A stretch of 64,000 nucleotides of DNA. It comes from Sphagnum magellanicum (Eukaryota; Streptophyta; Sphagnopsida; Sphagnales; Sphagnaceae). The notes beneath the pieces are model-generated. The model was not told where the DNA came from. It searched no databases and was given only the letters and a program-made list of their open reading frames with translations. Made by a program: the position numbers and the translations under genes. Numbering within the stretch: position 1 is the stretch's first letter; every line of letters begins with the position of its first letter. This document shows, one piece after another, positions 1-12,579 of the stretch. The DNA lies in NCBI GenBank assembly GCA_021904315.1, contig CM038919.1:22051666-22115665 (forward strand). The letters are read 5' to 3'.

Positions 1-922
1 GTGCCACATGGCCTAACTTAACATAGGCTAGTTAGCTTTAAATGACATGTGGTGAATGGATGTAAATTAAGATGGCATATGATGGTGACACATGGTTGTA
101 CAAATTGGCTACCAAATTAGCTGAATTGACCAATATAAATGCTGGTAAAACAAATTAAGTGAAAAAAATTATTGGTAAAAAAATATTATTGGGTCAATTT
201 GGACACATTGTCAATTTCAATAATCAAATTGGACATGTTCAAATTGACTTGTTCAAAATAACCAATTGATCAAGTTGGTAAATGTGCAAAATGTGACCTT
301 TTGTTATTAAAATTTAGTTGAAAAACCCATGATTTCTTGTAATCTTAGCAATTTGACATAAACATCAATCGTGAAACCAATCCAAAAATGTAATCAATTT
401 GGATGATCTTTCAAAAAATTTGGCACATATTTTTCAACATTCTCAAATCATCAACTTCAATTATTCTTCAAATTTCACAACACCTATGAAGGACAACAAC
501 CAACCAACGTTTACCATAGTGACATTCCTCAAGAGTACAAAAGTCAAGAAGAAACAAACATTAGTATTCATGTTGATCATCAAGGCCATAATAACAAGAT
601 CCATGTGGATGCCATGAACAATATCAACATTATTTAATTGAACAATGACAATAAATACACCAAGTTTTAGGAGAAGACCTTTAAGGTGCATTTGGAATAT
701 TTTAATGGCAAGGATAACAAAGCTTACAAGATCAAGAAAAATATGATGAGTTATATAATGTTTCACACCTTCATCAAGGATAAAATATAAATGTTCCCCC
801 AATAATTCACATTTTTGAATCTTCATATGATGAATAGCTAATGTTGAATAGTCAAAATACAAATGAAGAATATAAATGTTGTAATTTGTGTGAAGAAAAT
901 AATAAATAGTTTTGTTGAGCTT
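1..922. other. AT-rich intergenic start of window
   Basis: No gene is supported here. A 161-codon open frame lies on the minus strand (461-946), but its composition is that of low-complexity AT-rich DNA, with many Ile/Leu/Val/Asn and no recognisable domain. The plus strand holds only short frames broken by stops. Confidence 0.5.
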
Positions 923-1470
923 ACCATTTGAGCTAAGTGAATTCAATGCAACAATATAGTTGAAAACTTGACCATTTCAATTTCAAAAAGATTGCCATTT
1001 AAGCTCAATGAGTTCAATGCAACAATTCATTTGAAGGTTTGACCATTTTATATTACAATTTGAGCTAAGTGAACTCAATGCAACAATTCATCTAAATACT
1101 TGACCATTTTAACATTAATTAACATATCATTTGAGCTAGGTGAATTCAATACATCAATTCATTTAAAGATTTAACCATTTCAATTTCAATTAGCTTACCA
1201 ATGGAATTAGGTGAATTCAATGCAACAATTCATTTAAAGGTTTGACCATTTTGGTTTCAATGAGATTGTCATTTGAGCTAGCTAAATTCAAAGTAACAAT
1301 TTGTATGAAAGCTTGACCATTTTAATTTTAATCATGTTGCCATTTTAGTTAAGTGAATCCAATGTAACAATTCATTTGAAGACTTGACCATTTCAATTTT
1401 AATCATATTGCAATTTATGTCAAGTGAAATCAATTCAACAATTCATATAAAGAAAAAAAATCAATTTAAG
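923..1470. repeat. Tandem repeat, about 71-bp unit, eight degenerate copies
   Basis: Eight copies start near 923, 995, 1055, 1127, 1197, 1269, 1340 and 1410. Each has a core like CATTTGAGCTAAGTGAATTC, then CAATGCAACAATTCATTTGA, then TTGACCATTTCAATTT. Spacing is 60-72 bp. Copies differ by scattered substitutions, so the array is old. It has no open frame across units. Confidence 0.85.
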
Positions 1471-1721
1471 TCAGATAAATGTTTTCAACTTTCAATTCAA
1501 CTCAAAAATAGTTTGTTCATTCTTTTCATGTTTATGTATTCCTTGAAAATGTTTAAAGAACTAATCATTTGTTAGATCTTAAAAATTCCTTACCTTCTAA
1601 AGTAAGGCACTTCATTAAATCTTGAATTTATTGAATTATTTCAATGTTGTCTTGTTGCACCTTGATGATTTTCATGTTCCAACTAAAACATTAAAACATT
1701 CACATTGACATCCCACCTATT

Positions 1722-2245
1722 GAAAATGAAATTATATAACATGCAACAAGTAACAACATCAAGTAGGAAGATGATATGTAGATTATTTTTCAACAAATTT
1801 TTTTTGAATGTCTTCTTTAATATGCCAAATGCATTTTCAACTACATTTTCCCCCATGAGAAATACTTGTTGTAAAACATTTAATAGATATAACGTATTAC
1901 ATTTACATTTTGCTTATGATTATAAGCGAGGGTAGAAGTGGACAATCCTTGTCCTCTAAAATGTAGGGGCAAATGCCACCTTGTGATCCATGCTCAAGGT
2001 TGAAAAGGCCATTGTAGGTTGCCTTTTGGTAGAAGCTAGAATGTTGAAGAATGTTGTAATTATTCATAGATTTTGGCAATCCCACAAAAAAAATCTCAAA
2101 AATGTTTTTTATGATCAACAACTAGTTGCAAATATATGTTCTAAGTTTTGGACTTGTAGGAGTAGTTTGAAGCAAAAGGACCCTTGGACTTCTATGTCTA
2201 AATTTTTGTGTAGTCAATTGTCCCATGAACATTAAAGGATACCAT
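1722..2245 (-). pseudogene. Decayed PIF/Harbinger-type transposase (DDE nuclease domain)
   Basis: Read on the minus strand from about 2245 to 1722, pieces of a Harbinger-type transposase (a nuclease that moves DNA transposons with TWA target duplications) appear in order. They are HGTIDY and KSKGPFASNY; then VVDHKKHF; then FVGLPKSMNNYNILQHSSFY; then GLFNLEHGSQ, and PYILEDKDCPLLP where the family has a GD-GYPLLPW-type motif; then VVENAFGILKKTF and DVVTCCMLYNF. Several frames are needed, and stops interrupt it near KIT-KSK and before the FVGLP block. The usual Asp-containing GDKGYPL stretch is altered (EDKDCPL). No intact gene remains. The 5' half (DNA-binding part) is not recognised, although a 133-codon minus frame lies upstream (2494-2895). 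Family assignment rests on recalled motif order. Confidence 0.75.
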
Positions 2246-2259
2246 ATCAAGCTTTGAAG

Positions 2260-2930
2260 CTTGCCATGACTTAAGACATTTTTTCAACATATAGCCAATG
2301 AATTTGGCTTCTAAACATAATGTTAACTATAGAAACAAAATCATAGAGGATCATGTTGACAAAAGACTTTTCAATCACAAACATTTCACTACATTAAAAA
2401 TAATTAGGCCATGGGGAAGTTTGAAAAGAGATTAGGCAACTCAGATGCCAATGACAATAAATTTGTAATTGGTTTTTTTTTTCCAATTAAAAGTCATAAC
2501 GTTTCCATGATTTGCAAAATAACCTTCATGTTTGCTTGAAAATGTTTGACCCACCTTTTGATCATCATATTATGTATTATAAAATTTGAGTAACAAACAA
2601 TACTTGTGGTCTTCACCTTGTTGCTCATCTTCATCATCATCAAGACTTTGAAATTGCAAAACATTTTGAATTGATGTAAGACCATGGTAGTCCTCTTGGC
2701 TTGGAACAACAACTTGTTGTTAGATAGCAAAAAATCTCCCATAGAATTCAAGGTTTCATTCTTGATTTCAAAGCAAAGAATTAGAAACTCTTGCAATTGC
2801 ATGATGATTTGAAAAAATTGGATTAGCAAACAAATCTCTACTAGCCTCATCACAACCAAGATGCAAAATGTGAGAAAAAGCAAAAACACAAACAAGATAG
2901 GAAAGAGAGAAAAAAAAAGATTGTTGTTGA
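2260..2930. other. Intergenic, no supported gene
   Basis: Minus-strand open frames of 133 and 62 codons overlap here. Neither shows a recognised domain. They could be the eroded upstream part of the adjacent Harbinger element, but nothing in them proves it. Confidence 0.35.
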
Positions 2931-2933
2931 AAA

Positions 2934-3345
2934 AACACCAAAGAATGTTGTTGCAAGAATATGCATTACAATGTTATAAAAGCTTGAAACACACCTAGAC
3001 AAGACAAAGGAAGAAGAGACTGGCACTCATAGAAGATAGGTTTTTTGACAACAACTTTCAATTGTGAAAGCTTTTATAATGAGCATGGAAGGTAATAAGA
3101 TATAACACCAAAAATGCCATTGCAAGAACATGCATTGCAATGTTGTAAAAGCTTGAAGCACACAAAGATAACACAAAGGAAAAAAAGATTGGCTCTTAGA
3201 GACAATGCTTTTTCTGACAACAACAACCTTCAACAATAGTGAGCATGGAGGGTAGTTAGACAAAACACCAAAAGCACCATTACAAGAACTTGGAGAAAAA
3301 CCTTGCAATGTTACAAAAGCTTGAAGCTTTGAGAGATGAAGAAAA
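2934..3345. repeat. Tandem repeat, 160-170-bp unit, 2.5 copies
   Basis: Copies begin at AACACCA near 2934, 3104 and 3264. Shared blocks are TGCAAGAA-ATGCATT-CAATGTT, AAAAGCTTGAA, GACAAAGGAA, GACAACAAC and GAGCATGGA. The third copy fades out near 3345. Confidence 0.8.
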
Positions 3346-4185
3346 GAACCCTAACATGCCTTGTCAACAAACACTAACCTGACTTTTTTTTGTTGGAATT
3401 TTCATCACTAATTGTAAGTCTAAACGCACCTTAAGTTAAAAATCTTAATGATCTAGAGCTAAACTATAAATAATTCTTCAGCTACCTACAACATATAAAA
3501 TATGTGTGAAGTGAGAATGGATGAGTTTGGTAAAGTGGTAATGGCCAAGATTCATGATTCCTTGTCATATTTGAAGGACCACAATGGGTTTTCAAGAATA
3601 TGCATCCATGATGGGATGCTAAGATTGAGAGGGAGAGAGTGTTTGTGGGAAAGCACACAAATTGAGTGGCCTCATCTCTCCTGAGCCAGTGGTGGGCTCC
3701 TGACTTAGTCTGGCGGTTGAAGAGGGGGTTGAGAGTTGAGAACTATTATTATTGTCTCAAGTAGTAGTTCTTCCTTCCTTGGTGTTGGTTGTAGTTGGGG
3801 GGAGGGGACCTCCATAGTCACCATATGCCCTTTTTTGTCTCAAGTTTTGTGTCCTTGAGATGTCAGTCATTTGCTGTTGGGTTCTACTTTTCATGCAGCA
3901 AACAAAAAAAGGGTTGCTGAAAAGGTCAAATAAAAAGTAAACACTTTAGAAAAGGGGATCAACAAGCCACAACAAGCAGGTTTCAAGGGGGAGGGGGGGT
4001 CAAGCTAGAGGTTGGGTTTGGAGTACTCAATGGCTCATCACAACTTATCCATGGCTATCCATATGATGATGATGACAATCAAGAGAATACCCATATCCTC
4101 CTCCTCCTCCTCCTCTTCCTCCTCCTTAAGTGCATTTCTGAAACCTTCTCATAACTTCCAGAACCTTGGGTGTTGTTTACTGTTG
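3346..4185. other. Intergenic, no supported gene
   Basis: Short open frames only. A (TCC)n run encoding poly-serine lies near 4095-4125. A stretch at 3416-3437 (CTAAACGCACCTTAAG) resembles, in reverse, the inverted terminus of the MITE at 5463-5678, so it may be a solo end. Confidence 0.4.
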
Positions 4186-4356
4186 CCAAGAAATCTCATC
4201 CTTTTCCATCCATGTCACACAACTCTCAAGTGTTGGGTGGATTTGTAATCAAATCCTGTTCATGTTGATTATTCTTTCCAAGAAATCTCATCCTTTTCCA
4301 TCCATGTCACACAACTCTCAAGTGTTGGGTGGATTTGTAGTCAAATCCTATTCATG
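4186..4356. repeat. Direct duplication, about 80 bp, period 92 bp
   Basis: The block beginning CCAAGAAATCTCATCC and ending near CAAATCCTGTTCATG (4186-4264) is repeated almost unchanged at 4278-4356. The near identity suggests a recent local duplication. Confidence 0.9.
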
Positions 4357-4359
4357 GAT

Positions 4360-5459
4360 ATGAGTAGATTGGAGTCACTATTTTTTTGTGGGGCGGGGTT
4401 AATTTTGTGATGTAACCAAAGTGGCAATGATTCATCCAAAGAAAAAATTTAGCCCAATTTCGTTACAAGCTAAATATGAAAATAATAATATAATCTAATA
4501 TATATAAATAATTTGAAAATTAAAAAACGAATTCATTTTTTGAAAAAAAAAAATTGTTTTGTCAATGTGGAAACTGACCTTAGTTTACGGTAGTTGTAAA
4601 ATGGGTTTAGCCGCTTAAGGGTTAATTCAATCTACTCTATCACTTATCCACCTCCCTGGTCATCATCCTGCTTTTAGCTAGCTATTACCGTAGTACCTTG
4701 GCCATTTCAACACATGTCTGTCAAAATAATTAATTACTTTTGAAACATTCATTTCAACAAATGAAATATTCTAAAAATTTCCACTATTTTCTTTCACAAT
4801 ATATATTTTCTTGATTTGGAAAAAACAATTTTTGAAAATTTCAACATTTCTGAAAATAATATAATTAGTGTCGAATTGGCCAAGGCACTAAGGTTATACA
4901 TACTCCTTGAAGTCTCCTTCCCTTCTTCCCTTGTTTCATGCCTGCAATCTCTTTTAGTCTTTAAAAAAAAACACTCTCTTCTCACTCACTTTTTCCCCTT
5001 ATAAAAAGAGTTTCTGGCTTTATGATGACAAGCAAACACTTTCCAATTTTTTAACTATACAAAATGCTATAGAACTCTTTTTCAGCCTAGACTCTCATTC
5101 TTTCCAACCCATTCTTTCCTAAAAGTGTGTGCAGCATGGGGTGGGTTAGTTGGCTTATGCCAAATAAAATAAAATTTAAAAATTTAAAAATAATTATAAT
5201 TATATATATATATATTTGGTCTATGGTGCCTGATTCTCAAAAAATATGATGGAAAATTGCATAATTTCTCAAGAACTTTTTCTTTTTAAAAAAAAACCTT
5301 AATAAATTACAATTATTTCCAAACATAAACAACTCATGAATAGGTAGGTAGTGCATCAACACCTTAAAAACATGAATTCTGAAACACTATATCTCTGCAA
5401 GAAATAATGCCATGTGAGTGAGCATATGGGTTACTTAAGCTTCATTGTTATTAGTGTTC
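4360..5459. other. Intergenic AT-rich DNA
   Basis: Nothing coding is seen. A TATATATATATA run lies near 5200-5214 and homopolymer A/T tracts are frequent. Confidence 0.4.
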
Positions 5460-5462
5460 TAA

Positions 5463-5678
5463 AGGTGCATTCACACTTGGTGTTAGGGGCTTTAATGTTG
5501 AATCCCCTAATGTCATGCTAGTCATTTAAGGACTTAAACCTACTTACCATGAAGATTTTATGTTAAGCTCAACATTCACTTACCATTAAGTTATCACCTA
5601 TTTTAACATTGCATGCCACCTAGGATGATGCCACCTAGATTTTTATTTAACAACCTAACATCAAATGTGAACGCACTT
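5463..5678. mobile_element. MITE with TAA target duplication (PIF/Harbinger-type), copy 1
   Basis: The 216-bp element is flanked by TAA on both sides (5460-5462 and 5679-5681). The left end reads AGGTGCATTCACACTTGG. The right end, reverse complemented, reads AAGTGCGTTCACATTTGATG, so the termini are imperfect inverted repeats of about 25 bp. It has no coding capacity. A 3-bp TAA duplication is the PIF/Harbinger signature. A related element with the same kind of ends lies at 61075-61455. Confidence 0.75.
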
Positions 5679-6190
5679 TAAGGTGTTTAGTCTTCTTAGT
5701 GTACCCTGAAACTCCAAGTTGCATGTGTTGATCTCACCCCACATCAATCAATTAGGCTAATTATTATTTTTTTAATATAAAAACCTAGATGCTTAATTTC
5801 ACTGAAATTCAAAACCCATTTGCCTAATAGACTTTTGGAATTATTGGATAAATATTAAACAACCAAGTGCTGAACTTGGTAGGTAGGTATGGGTATGCAC
5901 CACCCAATACACTCTCTCTTAATATACTAGCCTACATATAGTAAGCATCCCAACTGCAATTAGTTGTGCACAAATGCCAAAAACTCCATTACTATACATA
6001 GCAAGCTTCGAATTCCCATTGCCTTTAGTTAACTAAACACCATTTCTATATTAAAAAGGACTAGGGCTCCTTGTTGTTGTGCACAACCTTTTATGCATTC
6101 ACCCTATTCACATGTCATCATAAAATTTCATTGATCTTACTCTCCATTATCATAATAATAAAAATATTCTATAAGATAATGGATAGTTAA

Positions 6191-6230
6191 AGAGGAGGGG
6201 AGGGGAGGGGAAGGGAAGGGAGGGGGGACA
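6191..6230 (+). other. G-run tract with quadruplex potential
   Basis: From 6194 the strand reads GAGGGGAGGGGAGGGGAAG and continues with GGGAAGGGAGGGGGG. That is six consecutive G-runs of 3-6 separated by 1-2 A, which fits the G-quadruplex sequence pattern. It is isolated in AT-rich DNA and no gene start is recognised next to it. Confidence 0.7.
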
Positions 6231-6239
6231 TTCCATCTA

Positions 6240-9200
6240 GCATCTATAGCATGCATGTGTATATATGTGTATTATATGTGTATTCCATGCATTTATAATT
6301 CCGTATACATGGCAAAAGGTCTAAGAGTTGGAAGTTTAAGAAAGTGGGAAAAAATGGATAATTAGTAATAAATCAACCCTTCTAGCAACATACATCCCTA
6401 AACATTGAGCACATTGTCCTTTTTTTCTTCTTGGTTTAGTGTTAGTTATGTACATATTTTCTACCACTTACATGAATGCAAACAATTGAACAAGAAGCAA
6501 CAAGAATAAGAAAGAAATATAGGTTGTTTGTATAATGTCAATAACATGAAGATCAAGCATAGAGGTTACAAGCACTTCATCCTTCAAAGGATCAATAATT
6601 TATTTTCATCATTGTTTTCTCATGCCACCTAACAAAATGCATGCACCAAATTAGTCTTTGATCTAAATACAATGTAAATTACATGAGGGCCATATCATTG
6701 TCTTTACATGCAATTATTTCAATTAAAAGTGCAAACCCATATCATAATCAAAGCATTGGATTAAGGTAATCGAAATGAAAAAAGGAAAGATGATTATATT
6801 ATTTTAGTATAATGCATACAAGTTTGTCCAATAGGATTTTATGCATCTTTTAATAGTCATTTCCAATCTAGTTAATTCATGTATATGTTGGTGTTTATTA
6901 ATGAATATTTATTTTAAAACTATCATTTAAAAACCAAAGATCATGAAAGGTGTTGCAAAAATTAATGATATTTGTTACTAAACTTGTCATAAAATATCAT
7001 CCCCAATATAAAATTATAAAACTCTTGAACATATTGATAAATTTTATTTCATCCACATTAATTTCCAAATAGCGTGCCTTTTAAAGCTTCCATATTCTCT
7101 AGAATACCCTATTTGGAGAATGAAATATATTGAAACACATTTAAACCAAAAAATCATCAAACTTCAAAAAAATTGTCACCATAATAGACACTAAAAATCA
7201 TTAATCTTACCAAAATTGTCACCATGATAATGCACCAAATTTCACCAAAATTGTCACAAAAATAATGCTTCTAAAAAGTCCAAAGATTCGGACATCCAAA
7301 GATAGAGTTATTGCGGGTTCCCCTTTGCCCCATACATATATGGTGGAAGAACTATGACTTTGGGCAAAAGATATGGGTTTAAAGTGATGCCACTACAAAC
7401 ACCTTGAGGACTGTAATGAGAAACTAACTTCAAAACAATCTCATCCCCCTTCCCTCATATGGTGCAAGTTACTTCTAGACCTATATGACACATGTCCTTC
7501 ATGTATTTGCTTAAAGGCATGGCCCAACAAAGATCTCTTTTCACATTACAACTTTATGAATATATCACAATCTTGAAACACTCCGTAATTCCATCCATAA
7601 GGGGTAAGCTATCTATAGCTTGTTAATGTATTGTAGACCAAGTGATTGCATAGTCCTTGCCTAAAGGCTTGACCCAACAAATTTCATCTTGATGCACTTG
7701 ACAAATTGCAAACATTTAAAATCACAACATAACTCAACAAAGAGCTCAACCTAAGATGATATTCTTCATGGAGTTGAATGAAGATGTCTATAATGACATA
7801 AAAAGTACAACATGCAAAGAACTATGGTAATGAAAAGAGGAGTGAATATAGAATATACAAGAATTAATGATTGGTTGCAAAAGAATAAACGTAAATGAAA
7901 CATGAAGAGAATATAGGGTGGAAAAATTTCTCACTTTGGTTGCACCATAAATATTGAACTCAACACCAATTTTCTCTTGCCCAAGCCTATTCTATATTGG
8001 GTTTCCTACCTAGGATACATTATCAATGGATAATGCAAATGCTAATTTTGAGACCTAGAATTATGTTAAGGTTTCCACAAGTGGAACTCTTTGAGTAAAC
8101 CATTGTGAAGGTCTACAAAAAATGTTTAAAAACTCATATCATTTTAATGCCTACCAAAATGTTGTGGACAAAGCAACTTGAATAAGAAATTATTTCAAAC
8201 ATAAAATAGAAGTAGGAAACTCAAACATTTGCATAAATGTAGTTCAAATTATCAATATTCATCAATCCACTTTTTCAATTTTGTATATTTGCAAATCACT
8301 CTATCATAACAAATTTTTGAATCTTACAAAATACATGGCATATAGGTGTTTATAGTGTTTAACGATCCTAAAGTTCAATTGTTCATATTCATATGGAACA
8401 ATTTGAAAAATTATTTTTCAAACCTTCTATTTCAATAATATATTGAATATTGATGAAATTCATATCCTTGATGTTGTAACTTTGTTTTGTATAATGCCTT
8501 CATTGTAGCATCCATGTGTGGTGATCCTAACCATGTTGTTTATTCATAAATGTTCTTTCATCATTTTTTAATAATAATAATATTTCATTTCAACATTGAT
8601 TTTCATTATATGATTTTTTATGCATATGATTATTTGGACTTTTTGTTTTCAAACCTTAATATATCATATACAGAATCATCAAACCTTAATTTTGCATAAT
8701 CATTGAAGATGGGTTGTTGTGGAATTGTGTGAGCTCCAATGGACCTCCCATTAATTCCACAATATGGTGGTCACAAATTGTCAAGAACCTAATGATCACA
8801 ATGACATTCATGGTGTCGATGCATTGTCATGTCTCAAGAGTGCGCTTCAATTTTGCCCATTGCATTGTTCTTTTTTATTGGTCAATTGTTAAGCCATGTG
8901 GTAACAAAGATGCCACTTTTTAAAAAGAGTCCCAAAACAAAATTGTTTACACCCAAAAGAAAATTTGGAAAAAAAAAAAAAAAAAACTAATAAAAGGATG
9001 GGAGGGAAACTTGAGCTTATGGCACCTTTTGATTACATGAAACTATGTTCTACACATGTTTATTTATGATTGAGGTTTTTTGGTTATTATCCTTTAAAAT
9101 ATTGAATTATTATTTTTCAAATAGGCCAATATAACTATAATGTTGGTATTGTCTCACCTCATAGCAAACTAATAGGGTCCTTGTTACTAGTGTTGATACT

Positions 9201-12120
9201 AAACCCATCCTTATATACATACCAACATTGGCAACAACTATTAACCATCCAATGACTTTGGGTTTCCAATCCACAATAATTAGAGTCAACTTAATTATTA
9301 GCTAAAGAATGACCTAATGTTTTTTTAAAGTGAGAGAATTTGAAAACATACATGAACTTTCTAAGTCTTCAAGTTAACAAGCTTGTCCTTAAACCCTAAA
9401 CCCTCATAACCTTTTGAATAGGTGTAGCTAAATATAAAGTCACTTGAGATGGAGCCCTTTGTTTAAGAAAATGAAAAAGAAAGGTCAAAATATTGTATTC
9501 CTTGTCCACTTCATGTGTTGTAGAAGTGGGCTTTCTTTTCTTGTTGTTTAAAGATGCAAACTTTTTTTTTCCTAACATCACTAGATTAAATTTATAAAAA
9601 AAATTCTTGCTTTTCATTAAAACTTTGTCACATGGAAGATCTACAACATGTTTTTCCAATATCAACTCAAAGTCCAAACTTAGAAAACAATTTCTTGCAC
9701 ATTATAATATTATTAAGCATGTGACATCTTTAAATGGATGTGACATATGATGTAATAATATGGAGTCATCGCTAAATATTATTAACAACAGATGTTGCAT
9801 CTTTGAATGGATACCTCCCTTGCTACTTTCTTCTTAAATTTCTAAAGAAAAGACCCCACCCATAAGGTAAATTGTTTCACATGACAAAGAGTGATGAGAA
9901 TAGGATTTCCATCAACCTATTGCTATTTACATTACAATTGATATTACATCTTTGTATGCTTATCTCCCAAAAAAATAGAGAAACACACCCACCCAAAGAT
10001 ATAGGTGATCATTGGTGGAATGAGTTAATGGCCACCACCTAGTTTTCATGGAGTGATGTTATTTATCTATTAAAATAGATGTAAGCTTTCAAGATTCTCA
10101 ATGCAAACTTTCACTAACTCCCATACTAATATAAAAACTTGAGCATTAAGTACCCAATATGCAATTAACTTAAACTTCCAATTAAGTTTCCATTCATACT
10201 AATCATATAACTTGAACAAAAGTAGGCACAAACCATATGTTGAAGACCATCAAGTTTGTGTAATCAATGTTGTTTGGCTTTGTACATGACCAACTTTCTT
10301 AGGGTGAGTCTTCTCTAGAAGAATTTGAAAATGTCTTCCCCTATCGCATGCTTAACACTATAAAAATTTAATAGTGATGAATTTGTTTTTGCCCTCAAAC
10401 ATCACCTACTTTCTCAACTAGATGCTTGTTTATAATGGGATAAGAATGTTGTTCCAAGTTGTATGCTCATGACCATCATTTGGACCATATAATATTGAAC
10501 CAAAAGAAGAAAAAAAAAAGCAATTAGTGGGTGGGTGTGTGAGTTGTGGTGGGGTTAGGGTTTCAATTTACAACATTATTTTGAAAAACTTCATTTCAAT
10601 GACAATAAATATAATATTGAACACATAACATGACATCCCCACATTAGTTTCATTGGCTCATGGGAACGGGTGGAAACCAATGTCAAACACTATTCAAAAT
10701 ATTGCATTTTTATTTTCAACACAAACAATTATGGGGGAAAAGAACGAGTATATTGGCGAGTTTTCAAAAAAATCCAAAAGTAAGGTAGTTATGAACAAGA
10801 CTCATATGCCTCATGCCTAAGAAGAAAGATGAAACCCTATAGATCTGCAAATTTAAAAATAAATAAGATAAATGAAATCACACCAACATTAAACACATAC
10901 ATATTTGGTTTTAATCTATTTGAAATAAATATCTAAAACCTTAAACCCTAAACCCTACACAACTTCCTTTCGCAAAAAATCCATGCAAATTACAAGGAAA
11001 AAAAAAAAAACTAAGAATTCTTCTCTCTACTTCATAGGGTTACAAAACAAACATTTTTTTTCCCCCTTCTAGAGTTGTTTTAAGTTTTCACAAAGAGTCC
11101 AAGGTCTAAACGATGTCAATGACAAGTCACAAGGTGTTGTGTTTTTTGGAAGAGGTCCTTATGCTAAATCATCATTTACGCTAATGCAAAAATGGAACAA
11201 AAAATTATGTTAATACAAATTTAAAAAATTGCTTTGGGTTGTGGCTATGCACAACTCACGTGTTTGGTTCCTAGCCACTTTCAAGTTTATCTCTCCATTG
11301 TCCCTTCCTTCAACCCATCCTCCTTCACACCACACAAGACAAGAAAGGAACAAAAAGAAAGGCTAATTTGTAGTCAGTTCCTAGAGAACTGCCACACTCA
11401 AGTTGTCGGCCTCTTTTTTTCTTCCTTCGCAACTGATCTCGTATACAAAAGACATGAAAACTTGCAGTTGAAGTTTTGTTGCTATTTTGATGATGATGAA
11501 AAGTGAAAAGAAAAACAAAAGTGTAGAGATATTAGAATTTGCAACAACTCTAGAGTAAGAAGGAAATTTTTTAAAAAAATTTAGAAAATCATAACATTTT
11601 GTCAAAAAAATGCTGAAAATACATTTAAAAATCATTAAAAAATATTGGGTGGAATTTTGAATACAAATTTTCATACCTCTAATGCTTGCTTGCCTACTAT
11701 TTTCATGAACATGAATGATTTCAACTTCTTATTTACTTCTTATTTTTGCTTCTTTGATTATTCCAATTTTTTTTTAAAAAAATTCAATTTTGTGATTCAA
11801 ACCATTCAACGACATCCTTATCCGAATATGTCATCATTTTCATATGGTTATTATATATAGATGGTATTTATGTAAAATAAAATAAAATTGGGTGATTTTT
11901 AAAAAAAATCATATTCTTAATGAATATAATATTAATAGTGGGTTTTAATTTGTGAAATCTTTTATGATTGTTGTGTTTTTGTATGCTTGATCTCTTATCT
12001 GGATTTAGTTTTTTCCTTGGGAATTGTAAATTGCAGGAGACTGCCCAAAAAGACATTTAAAATAAAATTAAAAAAAAAAAAAAATTGTTGCAGGAGACCA
12101 GGTATTAAGGGTCAGTTCTC
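6240..12120. other. Long intergenic stretch without recognised genes
   Basis: Open frames are short and AT-driven; the longest are about 90-97 codons near 9396-9677 and 11234-11674. A degenerate 45-50-bp repeat containing CCAAAATTGTCACCATAAT runs through 7165-7270. Telomere-type CCCTAAA motifs occur near 9393 and 10935. Nothing else stands out. Confidence 0.45.
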
Positions 12121-12536
12121 AAATATCCAAAAAAAATAAAATCAGAATAAATTGATAACCAAGGGACATTACTTTAACATTGGGAACCGGCGGGTTCTTA
12201 ATTTATTTAAAAATTAATAAAATAAAATAAATAATAAAATAAAAACCTAAGCTGTCGGTTATTGTGAAAATGCAATAACCAGCTAACACGGACGGGTTCT
12301 TACCCACCGCAGAAAATACTCGCCCAACACGGGTCTACAAAAGTAAGAATATTTCAGGAACACCCGGATCCTCAGCCATGTACCGTGCATAAAGGGGCGG
12401 GCCGAATTCTTTTATTTTTCGTTTTTTCCCATGGTATGGCAATTGTCTGGATCACACGGAAAAAAACAAAAAAAGACTAAGGTAGAGAAAAAGGAAAGGC
12501 AAATTGGAAAAGGGAACTCCTCTCCGTTTGCTTGCT

Positions 12537-12575
12537 TGCCGAGGACACATTCGAATTGATAATGTGTCCTCGGCA
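12537..12575. repeat. Perfect 15-bp inverted repeat (hairpin)
   Basis: TGCCGAGGACACATT (12537-12551) is followed by a 9-nt loop and its exact reverse complement (12561-12575). It sits in a locally GC-richer patch (12180-12720). Function is unknown. It could be the core of a foldback element or of a non-coding transcript. Confidence 0.85.
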
Positions 12576-12579
12576 GCAG

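Noticed and set aside
461..946. 161-codon minus-strand open frame
   Set aside because: Hydrophobic AT-driven composition, no domain and no splice or promoter context. A stop-poor antisense of a decayed plus-strand sequence is more likely.
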